This document shows, piece after piece, positions 1 to 11,548 of a stretch of DNA of 64,000 bases. Both the position numbers and the translations under genes were made by a program. Source of the stretch: Portulaca oleracea. Taxonomy: Eukaryota; Streptophyta; Magnoliopsida; Caryophyllales; Portulacaceae. The stretch's first letter is position 1. Each line of letters begins with the position of its first letter. The DNA is taken from positions 42,835,295 through 42,899,294 of the forward strand of contig CM055873.1 of assembly GCA_029582165.1 (NCBI GenBank), read 5' to 3'. Under the pieces are notes generated by a model. That model did not search any database. It saw only the letters and a list, made by a program, of their open reading frames with translations, and was not told the DNA's origin.

Positions 1-1
1 C

Positions 2-1324
2 TCTGCATGGAGTTCTACTATCATACTATTGCTGGGAAAACAAGGATCCTTGGTTGCTTTAGCAAGCATCAGTGCAGGTGCTCTCAGTATATCCTCTCTA
101 GCCTACTATTTATTATGAATGATGTTCATACTGTATTTTCCTGATAGAAAGAATATCATGTGTGATGCCTCATCCTCTTTGCAGCATGGTGCATTACAAG
201 ATTAGAGAACCTTGACCAAGCTGGCAACGGAAGCACCACGAGCTCTTTGACCTTTTATCCTCTTCCTGTAACTCAGTGGAGCCTTCTTGCTGTTGCTTTG
301 TTCTTCTGCACTGGCCACTGGTAGATATCAACTTTACAGATTGATATGCTGGCTTCTAGATAAAAGCCATAGTTGCTCCTCTCTTCTACACAATATCCTT
401 TTTCTTTTGAGGCATCTCTTTATTTTTGGTTCTGTTTGCTTTGTCTTCTTGTTAGGTGTGCTTTTGATGGCCTCCGTTATGGTGCTGCATTTGTGGGGTG
501 AGTGTCTTTTCTCTTCTAATTTTTGCATTCTGTTTGACATCAGGAAAATTTGGTGATACACAGCAGTTGTGGCCTGCATCTGATAGAGAACAGGGTGGTT
601 TTGAGGCATATATTTGCTAGCACTTAAAGTGCAATGTCTTTGACCTTGAAATAGCTAGTTGCTGGTCACGATTCTCTAAATTTCAGCAATGCATGAACCC
701 TAAAATTGCTCTGTTATGGTTATGATTTGCAGATTTGACGAGTTCATGCTAGTTCGACAAGCAATTCTCCTAACTATTGACACATTTGGTTTCTCTCACT
801 TGCTACCCATTTTTGGCCTCCCACTTCTGGTTTCCCAAAGACATTTCGGTGGTCAAACAAAGCAGAGTAAACTCCATATCTCTGCACAATTATGTCAGGT
901 AAACCAAAACCAACTCATCCCAGAATTGCATGACAGAACCCGTTTTCTTAATTTTTCTTACTTTGCTTATATGTTGCCTGTTAATTTCTTCCTGTCATCA
1001 CATCTTTCAGGTCTTTCTGATGTATGGATTGATCACAACTACTGCACTGGCATTCACAGCTCTGTGTGTAACAGTCCATAGGCGGCATCTGATGGTAATG
1101 ACATCCGGTTTCTTCTCTCCATATGTTGTAGATTCATGTTTTTAATTGCAGAACTAATGATAACCATTCTGGTTGACATGTAGGTATGGGGTTTGTTCGC
1201 CCCAAAATATGTGTTCGAAGTAGTTGGCCTCATCCTGACCGACGTCCTTACATGTTTGGTTGCGCTTTACTATATTGATCCTGTTGAAGTAGAAGAATAT
1301 CCCGAGGATAACAGAGGTTCTTGA
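2..1324 (+). CDS. PIGO: GPI ethanolamine phosphate transferase 3 (PIG-O), 3' part
   Basis: Partial gene; the 5' exons lie before the window. Exons read from sequence: 2-77 (frame from base 2), 185-320, 456-497, 733-898, 1011-1094 and 1184-1324, with GT-AG junctions and phases that close to 214 residues plus TGA. The peptide is almost wholly hydrophobic, as expected of the multi-spanning C-terminal half of PIG-O. Recognisable blocks are FFCTGHW, the AAFVGF segment, and near the end RRHLMVWGLFAPKYVFE followed by a last membrane span and a short acidic tail (VEEYPEDNRGS). These match the C-terminal pattern known for PIG-O, the ER-membrane enzyme that adds ethanolamine phosphate to the third mannose of the GPI anchor, the bridge to protein. 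The catalytic phosphatase-like domain is N-terminal and not in the window. The family call is firm; the alternatives PIG-N and PIG-G share the fold but not the RRHLMVW..FAPKY ending. Confidence 0.87.
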
Positions 1325-2779
1325 GAATTTTCTACTCTTCTTTTTCCACTCCTTTTGAAAAATTTTGATCCTAGGTTAACTAGATTCAACTTCAATCTAA
1401 TTATAGTTCATTTTAAAGGGTATTTCTTTTTGAGCTAGCTAGCTGTCCCTTTCAACATTGATGTCTTTATTTTCTGTGCCTGTTCTTTAGTTGTTTCTAA
1501 TTCCATATTCTAGGGTAAAGTTTCAGGTCTAGACCTGAAATTTTCCTTTTTTTTGTTTACTTTTTTTGTAAACATATTTTAAATTTTTTTGCATATTTAT
1601 CTATTTTCTATGCGTATAATATTTGTATTTTGATTTGTCTCTCTCTATCTCTCTAAACCGTCTCTACTTTTTCATGAAATAGTAAATAGTGAACTATTCT
1701 AACATATTAGCTAAATTAAAATTTTGGGAAAATTGTTTTAACTTAGGGAGTAGACTATCAGTCTATCACATCAGACTCTTCCATATGACACTCACTACCC
1801 ATTTTGCAGGTGAATTTTTGGGGTATTGGATTTGACTTTGTCGATTACCTCTTGCTTTCATTGTAGGGTAAGCGTAACAGATGTGTATCAAATCTAGTGT
1901 CAAAACTCAAAAGTCATCAACATAAATACCCTGTTTGACTTGGTTTGAATGCATTATTCTGTTCTACTTGTATGATATCAATTCGCACAGCTGTGTGACT
2001 GTCATGAACACAAATTGACCATAATTCAAAACAGTAACAATCAGACTTGGAATTTTACGTTTTTATCTTAGGAGCATGCGTTCAAACCCTAGTAAATAAA
2101 TGAGAATTGTCAAATTTGTTGATCGTTGAATACACATGGAAGGAACTGTAGTACTAGGTGAAATGACTGCCAACTTCACAACATTTGGTCTTTTATTAAC
2201 GTACATGCATAAATCAAATTCTCAAGAGCGTACAGATATTATAAAAAATGGATTAAAGAAAAAGTATATCAAATCCTTCAAATTTTCTTTCACACATTGT
2301 TATACCTGTGTACAAGAAAATACCAAACGAGATTCACCAGAAACGTCATTTCATACATAAATGTAATGTAATCTTCTGATGCATAAATGTAATACATAGA
2401 ATGATCCTAAATGTAATACATAATAGAGACAATTTTCTTCTCTTCAAATTATTACTACGACAAATTGATCTTAGGGTTTGACATTATGACAACCTTGTTA
2501 TTTGTCAAGAAAAATCTCCGATGACACATTTATGTCATCGGTCTTGAGTCATACATCTATATGGATGGCTACATCTGCTTCTCCAGTATTACATTTGATA
2601 AAATATGAAACAACGAACTCAATTTCTTCTCCAGCACTCATCGGCAATGTGGCATGAAGCCCTAAATCTTAAGAGGCAAGTAAACTAACATTTTTTCTCA
2701 CCCTTGCTAAATTTTGTATACCATATCATGACATCAAAAAAAAAAAAAAAGAATAAAGAAGAAAAAAATGAGCTGGGTT
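1325..2779. other. Intergenic gap between convergent PIG-O and pectin acetylesterase genes
   Basis: This stretch holds the 3' untranslated regions of both convergent genes. It is AT-rich, with long T runs around 1545-1600. A direct reiteration of 'aatgtaatacata' occurs near 2390-2425. I see no supported gene; the short frame at 2136-2360 has no recognisable family or splice context. Confidence 0.6.
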
Positions 2780-5700
2780 TCAAAGATGAGAGAAAACTAA
2801 ATTGTGGCAAGTTCTGTCACAAGGGTAAGGGCAATCAATAACTTTGATCTCACCCCGGTCGAAGTACCAGTTTCCAACTGACTGTGCAATCCCCTGCATA
2901 TTCATCAACGCAAGCGAGTAAGTTTTCTCAGTTTTCAAGCATTTACTTCTCTTTTCATTTCCCTCGTAAAATTTTCTCAGTTTTCGGAGGTACCTTATTT
3001 CCGATATGAGGGGAATCAGTAGCAAACCATGTATCCTGTCTTTCCGTCTGGCAGTGAGCAAAGCACGAGTTGATGAAATACCCGTTTTTTCTGTATTTTC
3101 CAAAGCCTCTGATGGCCCTCAGCATCTCGCTTCTGAAACCTGTTTCAGACAATCAGTTTTTGTAATTTACTTAAATGCAAACTGAAAAAATTACAAAACC
3201 ACCGATCAAAATGTTGAGGAAGAACATGAAGGTGGCAACTGTAGCAGTGTCGCACCTTGCAAAAACTGGATCTGGTTTCCGCTGCAGTGTGCATTATTTA
3301 ATTTGCAACTGTGCCAGTATCCGTGGGGGTCGGCAGCTGGAGGTGCTAAACTTGCCTGAATCTGGTGGAAGCGAGAAAAAAGGATCCTCTGTAAGTCATT
3401 GGCTTATAATAAACACAAAGCTGGACATGTTCGATGACCGACCAATACCTGATTACTCGACCTAAAACTCAACCCAAACTTAAGCTAGCTGTTTTAATGG
3501 TGAATTTTGATTGATTGGAAGTAACCAAACATATCCAAGGTGGGTCTCAGGGCAATTAGCGGTAGCATTTGCTTGATGAGCTTATTATAACTTTAGTAGC
3601 AACTGTAGCAGTTTGATTTTTATGCAGTCGACATTGCTGCACTGTGTAGATTGAACATGGTGTCTTTCATCTGAATCAAAATCAAAGAAAAAAAAGCTCA
3701 TGAGGCTCACCTGCCAGGAATCGTATGCTGCATTGACAAGAAATAGTGGAGTCCTGACACTTGCTATGATACGCTGAGGGAAGAAACACTGATAAAAGAA
3801 AACACGGATATTTGAGCGAATGATTTTGTCCATCCATCAACAATAGGCTAAGTTTCGATAGCAAGAGCCATTACCATAGTTGGATTAAACCGGCTAGTAC
3901 AACTCCGAGGAAGTTGCCCTGCTACCCCCTGCAAGTTTTGTCCATCAACATAGAATTTGAGTGAATAATTTTGTCCATCAACGTAGACTATATGATTTAG
4001 GGGGTGTTTGGTAGGAACCCTAGGAAAATTTTTCCCGGGGAAAATTTCCCATGGGAAGTTTTCCATGGGAAATATTTCCCTGCCTTAGCCCCCCCTTAAA
4101 CCCTTAGATGAACAATGAATGAAGGTTGTGAAGCCCATTTGTATTATATTAGAGGCTGTTGAATGATACCTGCAAGTGCACGAGACCCCCAAATAATCTT
4201 CTCATCGTGCGATGACCGGATACATCAAGTCTGCAAACCAAATACAACAATAGCTTACATTTACACTGTTACATCCATCAACCCTTCAAGTCCAAATACA
4301 GCATCAACTTACATTTATACTGATGGTTTGTGCCATCATTTCTAATTAATGTGTTACTTGCAATGATGTATAACATCATTCAACAGTTCCCGAAAGAAAT
4401 TTAAGGCTTACTAAACCCTTCGAAATAACTGACAAACTAGAATACATTCCCAATTGTAGTAAACTAGGTTGAGTTTGCCTAAGCTTTGTCTTCCCAATCT
4501 GTTTCAGTAAAGTAGTTTTTTTAGAGCCGTCCATGTATACTGTTCAAGAACTACCTCATCCAAGCACTTAAATCATTGCTTAAACCCATGTCTGAAGGCC
4601 CAATAATTGGCTGTAAAAACTTCTGTGTCCTGTCAAGTCTCAAGCAAGTGCCCTTTTGGGATTTTGAAGAGTGGTACAAAAAAGCCTCTTCCTACCTTGT
4701 GGAACAACTTAGCATAGGAGTTGCTAAAATTCAAAGACGAGTGATGTTTGCTTAGAAAGGGTCAATACCAATTCTAAAACCATCTCAGTAAAAACCTTAG
4801 TCCAATGGTTGAAGGGTCGATAATAGGTTTTTGTACTCTTTAATATGATGCTGTATGTGATTACCCTTTAGATTTTAAAGCGTGGAAGCTGTAAAGGCCC
4901 CGGAATATGTTATATGTATTAATGAATGTATATGACATGTGAGAGGTAGGAGCTTACGCATCAAGGAATAGGCCAGCATCACTTAAACACTTGACTCTAG
5001 TATTCCTGGAGAATAATCCGCGGAATTCATCACAATGCAGTATCGTAGCCAGGCCACCAGCCGAGCATCCAGAAAGAAGAGCCTGCATGCATCATTCATA
5101 TTTATACACTTGCAAATCCCCAGATATGCACAGACAGACCATAAATAAGAGTGAAATGCAGTACCTGATTGGCATGCCGCATCCCTTGTGACATCAACTC
5201 TTCCATGGCAGCTTCCCATATGCGTTGCCCTCGAAAATACAAATTTGCTTCCTGTCAGTTCCAAACGAAAACAATTCAAAATCTTAGGCTCTGACGAATC
5301 TATTACTATTTGCAGAATTTGAATTCTCCATGACGGTGGTGACGATGCATTCATAAATATGACATGGGGGTTTCAACTGAACAAAAAATATTGAAAAAGT
5401 AGGAATCTTGTGCATTGTAGCCGACAAAAACAGAGTGATAATCTTCAGCAGTAAGTTTCAGTAGTAATGAGTAATGACAAAGCATGTCTCCTTGAAGAGA
5501 ACTTCACTCATTCTTACTGGAACTTCTCCATCCAAAATGACATTATATGGGTGGATTTTCTAACAATAGTTAACCATACCTGATTTTGACTATCGCCACT
5601 GAAGGAGGCGCCATCACAGTAACGAATTTTAACTCTGTTCCAGTTGTAAAAATCTGAAAAAGCAAAGACAGAAAAATCACAAACCCATTGTTGAAAACAT

Positions 5701-7241
5701 GTGAGGTTCCATAATTCAAAACATGGTGTATACCGGGATTTTCTGAAGCCTTGTTGCTAAGTATCCCCGTAAATGGTACAAACTTCTCCATGTATTTTGA
5801 GGAGCCGTGACGTGTAGTCTTCCTATAAGCACAATTTCTTATAGTGTCACACCAACCTCCCCCCTGTTATCATCTCAAGTGACAAAGTCAGAAATGGAAG
5901 CGGCAGTCAAACAAGGGGGAATTGAATCCACTTGAAGAGCATGCCATTGCCAGCCATACGGGGATCAAACCGGCAACATCAACATGTCATCTCATTCTGA
6001 AGAGTCAGATTTTGACGCACCTCGAGTTGAACAAGCCAACTGTTTGCTCCTGATCCGTATCCTCGGTGCAGATGGTATGCCGGCCATGATCCATCCAAGC
6101 ACACTGCAGTATGCATGTCCAACCCAATAAGGCGTCGTACAAATTTGAACTCAGAAAAATGCACAAAAGGTCCAATATTTTAGGAGGGTGAAGACAGCAC
6201 TTTTGACTCAAGACCCTGAACCAGTTCCTTAACTTACAACTAACTATTGATTGTTAAACTTACAACTGTTCATAGTGGACATATGGTATACAATTTCTCT
6301 GATTATTTCACATTTACTGAGAAGAATTTGCTCGCAGTTTATCTAGTAGCTACCTGCCTGAAACAGTGAAACCTATGTTACTAGGACTCAGGTAAGGGCG
6401 GCCGATCTGGGCACAGACACAGGTGTCAGGTGTTTTGAAAAATTTTGCAGATTTTCATCATAATTTGAAGTGTCTAGTGTCATACCTTTATCCGTATGTC
6501 AAGGGTCGAACATGGTTACAGAATAAAAGAAATGACGAGCACGAGTAACATAGCTTAAAGCAAGAATGTTTATCATCTCCCCCATGATTATGATCCACAG
6601 GATTGATTTCTAGATGATTGGTTAGTTGGCCTAGGTAGGGTATCAATTCATGGGTACCTAAAATGTACCTCAGTACCAACCCTACATGACACTACCCCCT
6701 CTTTCTTTTTTTAGAAAAAAGAAAAAGGAAAGCAATTCAAGCCAATGTGAACCCATCAAACACTCTCTCAAATCCAGAAACAGATTGCAAGGAATAACAT
6801 CAGCCAGATTTCAGGATGCATTTAGACTGCAAATGAGAAAACTGCTTCCAAGTAACATAAACATGGCATCATTATACACAATGCAGAAGCATTCATTATA
6901 CACATCGCAGAAGCCAAAAAAGGTGTTCAATGACAAAGATGACCAGGTTTCTGAATCTGATCTAACCACCATTGAACACAGATACATAAAAGTCCAACCC
7001 CAACAATATCAGAAAAACAGAGAAAAGTATATATACCAGCTCCTTTAGCAGCAGCCCCATGAATAAGGGTGTGACCCACCATCAATGGAGGATTGATCCA
7101 CCCATATTTCTCCTCTTCATACACTTGGGTCACATTGAACCCCTCAAAACAATCACCATTTTCCCAGAGAAATGACAAGATAACACCAAAAACCCATGAA
7201 GCTTTCATGGAAAGTGCCCAAAGTTTGGTGTTGGTGGCCAT
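2780..7241 (-). CDS. PAE: Pectin acetylesterase (CAZy family CE13), complete, 12 exons
   Basis: Exons in transcription order: 7241-7037, 6103-6021, 5863-5734, 5653-5580, 5251-5165, 5082-4958, 4230-4170, 3928-3875, 3788-3711, 3361-3256, 3139-2994 and 2893-2780; total 1263 nt, 420 aa, stop TGA. The start at 7241 gives a hydrophobic N-terminal segment (about residues 8-26) that looks like a signal peptide, so the enzyme probably enters the secretory pathway and acts in the cell wall, removing acetyl groups from pectin. Family landmarks in order: [53 protein letters not shown], the nucleophile motif GCSAGG, then NAAYDSWQ with the presumed catalytic Asp and NSCFAHCQ with the presumed catalytic His. 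The cysteine-rich ending (CPYPCDRTC) is also typical. The length matches plant PAE proteins (about 390-430 aa). It is convergent with PIG-O. Which Arabidopsis PAE is the orthologue cannot be decided by eye. Confidence 0.93.
4008..4092. repeat. Palindrome-rich tract in intron 7 of the pectin acetylesterase gene
   Basis: About 85 bp built from alternating TTTTCCC and GGGAAA words, including palindromes such as TTTCCCATGGGAA, preceded by GGTGTTTGGTAGG. The opening resembles the 'GGTGTTTGG' termini of many plant MITEs, but no matching other end or target duplication was found. Probably a MITE remnant. Confidence 0.35.
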
Positions 7242-7500
7242 TTTGAGTATGAGACTAGACTGAATTGTGTGTTGGATGAAATGACCCTTTTGAGTTCACT
7301 TTGTAGGCAGTACATCTAACAGTCTTAAAAGTGTTTGAAATGGAGAGAAAAAGGGTGAGAGAGGGAGAGAGAGAGAAGGGTAATGGGGGGTGATGTAATG
7401 GGCCACCAAGAAAAAGACAGTGAGAGAAACGTGAGAGGATAGAGTGAGAGAGAGCCTACAACTTTACAGTTGTATCTCACGGAATATGTTCATTCTGGCT
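7242..7500 (-). promoter_or_regulatory. Upstream region of the pectin acetylesterase gene, GA-rich on the + strand
   Basis: Directly 5' of the start codon on the minus strand. A purine-rich tract (gagagagggagagagagag-like, about 7343-7455) reads as CT-rich in the gene's own sense, typical of plant 5' leaders and core promoters. No clear TATA box was found, so the transcription start is not assigned. Confidence 0.4.
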
Positions 7501-7961
7501 CCTCCATCAACTTAATGGAGATCTTGTTTTCATTCATTTAGCAAAACCAGAATCAGAGTGACTTCAAATCAAACCATGAAAAGTTGAGAGTTAATTTGCG
7601 GTGTATGGAGATTGGAAATTTAGACAAGCCGGTGGAGTTAATGTAGTCCACCTACCTAAATTGTATGCTTTCATCTGTTTTTGTGACACTGGATTGGGTA
7701 TTTGTATACAGTGCATGGGGCTGTTTCACCTATTTTTTTTGTAAGATACTCAATTTTATGCCTACATATCCAAAACTGTTATTTGGGTGAGCAAATGAGT
7801 TACCCAATCGTTCTTTGGTTGAGTCCTAATCTTTGGGTGAGGATTTAGAGATAATAATTTTGTTAAATCCTCTTAAAATTCATGTATTTTTGTATGATGC
7901 ATGTTTTAGCTAATAAAGAGTTTCTAAAAATTGAAATACTTTTGATTCACATATTAAATAT
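7501..7961. other. Intergenic, distal upstream of the pectin acetylesterase gene
   Basis: AT-rich unique-looking sequence without a supported gene. It ends in the left target duplication (7953-7961) of the MITE that follows. Confidence 0.5.
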
Positions 7962-8373
7962 TGAAAATTCTATCATAGTTGAATTTATTTTCAACTATGG
8001 TAGTTGAAAATTTTATACCATTCATTTATTAAAAATAAATCATATTTTTTAAAATTATTTATATCATCCTAAACATGGTTAATTATTGTATTAAGTTACT
8101 TTGATCAACCTACATTGATTTTGAATTTTTATGGTAAAATTAATAGTCTTTTCACTTTTCAACTACGATAGTTGAAAAAAAGTCAATTATGGTAGAATTT
8201 CCTTTAAAATATTCAATTTTGTAAAAAATTATAACTTAACATATAAATTTACTTATTGTGACAAGTCCTATAATAAATATATATATTAATTTTAATTTTT
8301 AAGGGCAATTAAGGGCAATTATATATTTCAACTACCATAGTTGAAAATAAATTCAACTATGGTAGAATCTCCC
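7962..8373. mobile_element. MULE-like MITE with 9-bp target duplication
   Basis: A 412-bp non-coding element bounded by inverted repeats of about 45 bp: the left end begins TGAAAATTCTATCATAG and the right end, reversed, begins GGGAGATTCTACCATAG. Both then run through TTGAATTTATTTTCAACTAT. The flanks 7953-7961 and 8374-8382 are an identical 9-mer (ATTAAATAT), the duplication length of Mutator-like elements. A third, internal copy of the terminal motif lies near 8158-8206, so the element may be composite. No transposase. Confidence 0.7.
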
Positions 8374-8382
8374 ATTAAATAT

Positions 8383-9882
8383 AGGGCAATTATTGAAAAA
8401 TTAATACAAATTAAAAATTTTCACCCAGTTTCAGTTTGAATCCTAGCGGGGCTAGGTAGTGAGTGGTATCCGGTCTAATATTAACTTTCCTCTAGTTTTG
8501 TACATTTGATTTCTATGGGAACATGTTATAAGGTTGTTAATAACTTGTTATCCAAAGTCGGATCAAGATTGTTTTTGCCGTGTATTGACCCAACTTGGAC
8601 CGAGTCTAGGTCGCATACTCGATCTTCTTCTCACTTCCCAACCCTAGCTTAAAACTCCTGTTGCTACAACAAAGTTTGATATTTTAATTTGTAATATTCT
8701 GAATTATACCTAAACAAAGTTTGGAGAGGTTAAATGCAATCGTCTTATCCTAAATTTTATAATATAAAGAGATTAATTTAATACAGTATGATTAAAGTAA
8801 TAAAATAATAAAATATAAGAGAAGATGTATGATATTAAGGGACAAAGATTCGTGGAATGTTTGATTAATTTAGACTAATTAATTAAGGAGAAAGAAGTGT
8901 TAAATAATTGGTACAAGTCCACCACCCCAAAACAATTAGTACAATAAAATGTCCACCGACAATCACGGTGAATCCTCCCTTCTTTAATATAAAGAAAAAA
9001 GGAAACGAAAAGAAGAGAAAATACAATTTGTCCTTGCTTGCATTACAAATTTACAATTGACGTTTTGTAGAAGATACGGAGATCCTATTACAAAAAAAAA
9101 AAAAAAAAAAAAAGAAAAAAGATACGGAGATCCTCAACACGCAGACACGGACGCTATTCAAACTATCATGCTTGTCCCTTTGTTTTTTGTTTTCTTTTTT
9201 AATATTATCAACTCTTCTCTAGTAATATCATACATTGTGTGTAGAGACTAGAGTGGGGGCAAAAGCACCTGATTCTCGACTTATATCGTATATATTCTTT
9301 TGAGAGATAAGGAAAATGTAGCGCAAGTAAAGTAAGTGTAAGTAAAGTGACGATATTGGTAATGCCTTTTTTATGCGATGATTTGTAGTGCGATACTATA
9401 TCATATCGCATTATTCAATATTGCATCATATTGATTACTCAATATATATATAAATATTCAAATATATTTTTATAAACTTATAATAATTGAAAAATGTCAA
9501 TCCTCTCACAAAGATCAATTATATCATTTATTAAATATATGATTTTAAATATATATTAGTTAAAGTAAGACCGTGTTCTTTAGTATGGTAATTTAAGTTT
9601 ATCCTTGTCTAACCTTACTTTATCCTACCTTATTCGATTCCCTAAAAAACAACCTCCAAAAAAACAGATTATTTAGAATGGAAGTGTATAAGTGATCTTG
9701 CTTGTATATAATCATATATGATAGGTTGGACAAATTCCTTGAAACGTACTAGAGCTGCCTAATTCTTGTAGTTACCTCCAAAAAAAGCCTCCCTTATTTA
9801 CTTTTTATATAAGTGAATAAGGACATTTTGGTCAATTAAAGCGGAGACAATCAAACTCCATTGTTCACTTTTTATACAAGTA
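8383..9882. other. AT-rich intergenic DNA with an A-tract between short direct repeats
   Basis: No gene supported. At 9072-9086 and 9120-9134 the 15-mer AGATACGGAGATCCT is repeated on both sides of a long A tract (about 9091-9113), which looks like a slippage duplication or a retrotransposed poly(A) relic. The stretch 9570-9660 (gaccgtgttcttta...) resembles a decayed MITE end. Confidence 0.45.
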
Positions 9883-9887
9883 TAGGA

Positions 9888-10065
9888 TGTTGGGATTCAC
9901 CCATGAGTAAAATGTCTCACATCGGAAAAGTAAAGAGAAATAACATGGTCTATAAGACAAGTGAGCTAGTTCTCTTAACACCAATTGGTTTTAAGATTGA
10001 ACTTCAGTTAACTTGTGTACCATGGGCCTTGGTTGAAGTGGGCTCCCGCCTTGGATCTCCTAGCA
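9888..10065 (+). repeat. TRIM 5' LTR
   Basis: 178 bp, TGTTGGG...CA. It carries the CACATCGG motif common at the start of small plant LTRs and a TATAAG-like promoter word near 9951. It pairs with 10413-10591 at roughly 80-85 percent identity by eye. Confidence 0.85.
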
Positions 10066-10412
10066 AGTGGTATTAGAGTCGATATTTCGTTCGGCTAGGC
10101 GCAAAGTGCGAGAAAAAGGTCCCGTAAAAAATCACCATGGACAGGAGCAGGGATCATGTTGTGTACGCGACTGGGTCTCCTGAATGCGTAGAGTGGTGGC
10201 ATGAGACTCAAGTGGAGTATGGTGCGATTCTGCGGAGTAAGGTGTGACTGGGATTCTTGAGGCGGAGTGGTGGCATGAGACTCAGGTGGAGTAGGTTGCG
10301 ACTTTGTAGTGTAAAGATGCGGCTATGATGGGCTCTTGACGGTGACTTAAAATCTTGGCAAAAAAAGAGGTTTCCGATCAAGGGGGAGAGACTCATGTGC
10401 GAAGGGGGAGAT

Positions 10413-10591
10413 TGTTGGGATTCACCCATGATTAAAATATTCCGCATCGAAAAAGTAAATAGAAAGGACATGGTATATAAGTCAAGTGGGCTACTCCTCT
10501 CATCACCAATTGGTTTTAAGATGAAACCTCACTTAACTTGTGTACCATGGGTCTTGGTTGAAGTGGGCTCCCGCTTTGAATCTCCCAAACA
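10413..10591 (+). repeat. TRIM 3' LTR
   Basis: 179 bp, starts TGTTGGGATTCACCCATGA like the 5' LTR and ends CA, followed at once by the TAGGA duplication. Differences from the 5' LTR are mostly point changes, suggesting an old insertion. Confidence 0.85.
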
Positions 10592-10691
10592 TAGGATATA
10601 ATCATATAAGTATTGAACAAATTATTTAGAATGAACGTATTCTAATTAAATTTATATTGAATTTATTTGTGAGATAAAAAAGGGTAGCACA

Positions 10692-11548
10692 TGTTGGGAA
10701 TGTCCCGACAATGTTCGATATACACGGAGTTTAAACCAAAGTGATATAGTAATTATATGTCTTGCTAGAGACCTCTATAATTAGTAATTAAATATGTTTA
10801 ATTACAATTATATTACTTGGTCCTACTGGGTCACACAAGTCAGTGCCCTAGAACAATGTATGTAGCCTAATTGATATTGTATCAAGTTTAGAAAAGTTGG
10901 GAATTGATTTCTTTGAGAAATCAGTCCAACACGGACAGAATTGGGTTCCACACGGGTCGTGTTGACCCAACACGGTCCGTGTTGAGACACCACGGTCTGT
11001 GGTGTCCATGGGCCGAATAATTGGACTCTCTGGAGTCCAACACGGACCGTGTTGATTCAACACGGACCGTGTTGGGCCTGAGAAGTGCGTCGTTGCGTTA
11101 AGTCGGCCCTTTAGGGTTTTGAACCCTTTCCCTAGGTTTTCTAAACACTATATAAAGGGGTCTCTGGGAGAGATTATTCCACACCAACTGCTTAAGACTC
11201 CTAGAGAGATACCAGGGTGATTTCCTGAGTTCCTCTCTCTTTTAGTTTGCAGTTCTAGTTTCAGGAAACATTCTCTGTTTCCCGAAACAATCTTACATAC
11301 TTCTTAGATTGAGATTCGTCTCGATCGGGTCGATCTAGCAATCGGGTTCCCGGAGTGCTGCGTGGACTTTTCAGTAGAGGATCTCAGCATTGGAATCTAG
11401 AAGGTCAACCTCTTCTTCAGCCGGAATTAGCAATCATGTATAATTACTAAAGCCTCTGCAATTGTGTTGATTAATTGTTTATAACTGTTATAATATTCCG
11501 TCAATTAATCTGTATCTGTTTAGAAAATAGATAACCTAAAACCTAACA
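10692..11548 (+). repeat. Copia element 1, 5' LTR
   Basis: 857 bp, TGTTGGGAATG...CCTAACA. It holds four palindromes of the form CAMCACGGNCYGTGKTG at 10968-10984, 10988-11004, 11038-11054 and 11058-11074, then a likely TATA box (CTATATAAAGG near 11149-11159) upstream of the R/U5 region. Confidence 0.9.

Larger units (their letters stand above)
9888..10591 (+). mobile_element. Complete TRIM (terminal-repeat retrotransposon in miniature)
   Basis: A 704-bp element with all the marks of an LTR retrotransposon but no coding capacity. It has LTRs at 9888-10065 and 10413-10591, a primer-binding site just after the first LTR (TGGTATTAGAGTC at 10068-10080, close to the initiator-Met-tRNA match TGGTATCAGAGC), and a purine tract (GAAGGGGGAGAT, 10401-10412) just before the second LTR. 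The 5-bp duplication TAGGA lies at 9883-9887 and 10592-10596. Both LTRs start TGTTGGG and end CA. The 347-bp interior shows no open frame of note, so mobility would need enzymes supplied in trans. Confidence 0.88.

Noticed and set aside
287..556. Small independent gene encoding an 89-aa hydrophobic protein
   Set aside because: The frame spans an exon-intron-exon stretch of PIG-O and reads out of phase with it.
2136..2360. 74-aa plus-strand frame between PIG-O and pectin acetylesterase
   Set aside because: No recognisable domain; composition is like the flanking intergenic DNA.
4983..5354. Independent 123-aa minus-strand gene
   Set aside because: It overlaps exons 5 and 6 of the pectin acetylesterase in other phases and includes their introns.
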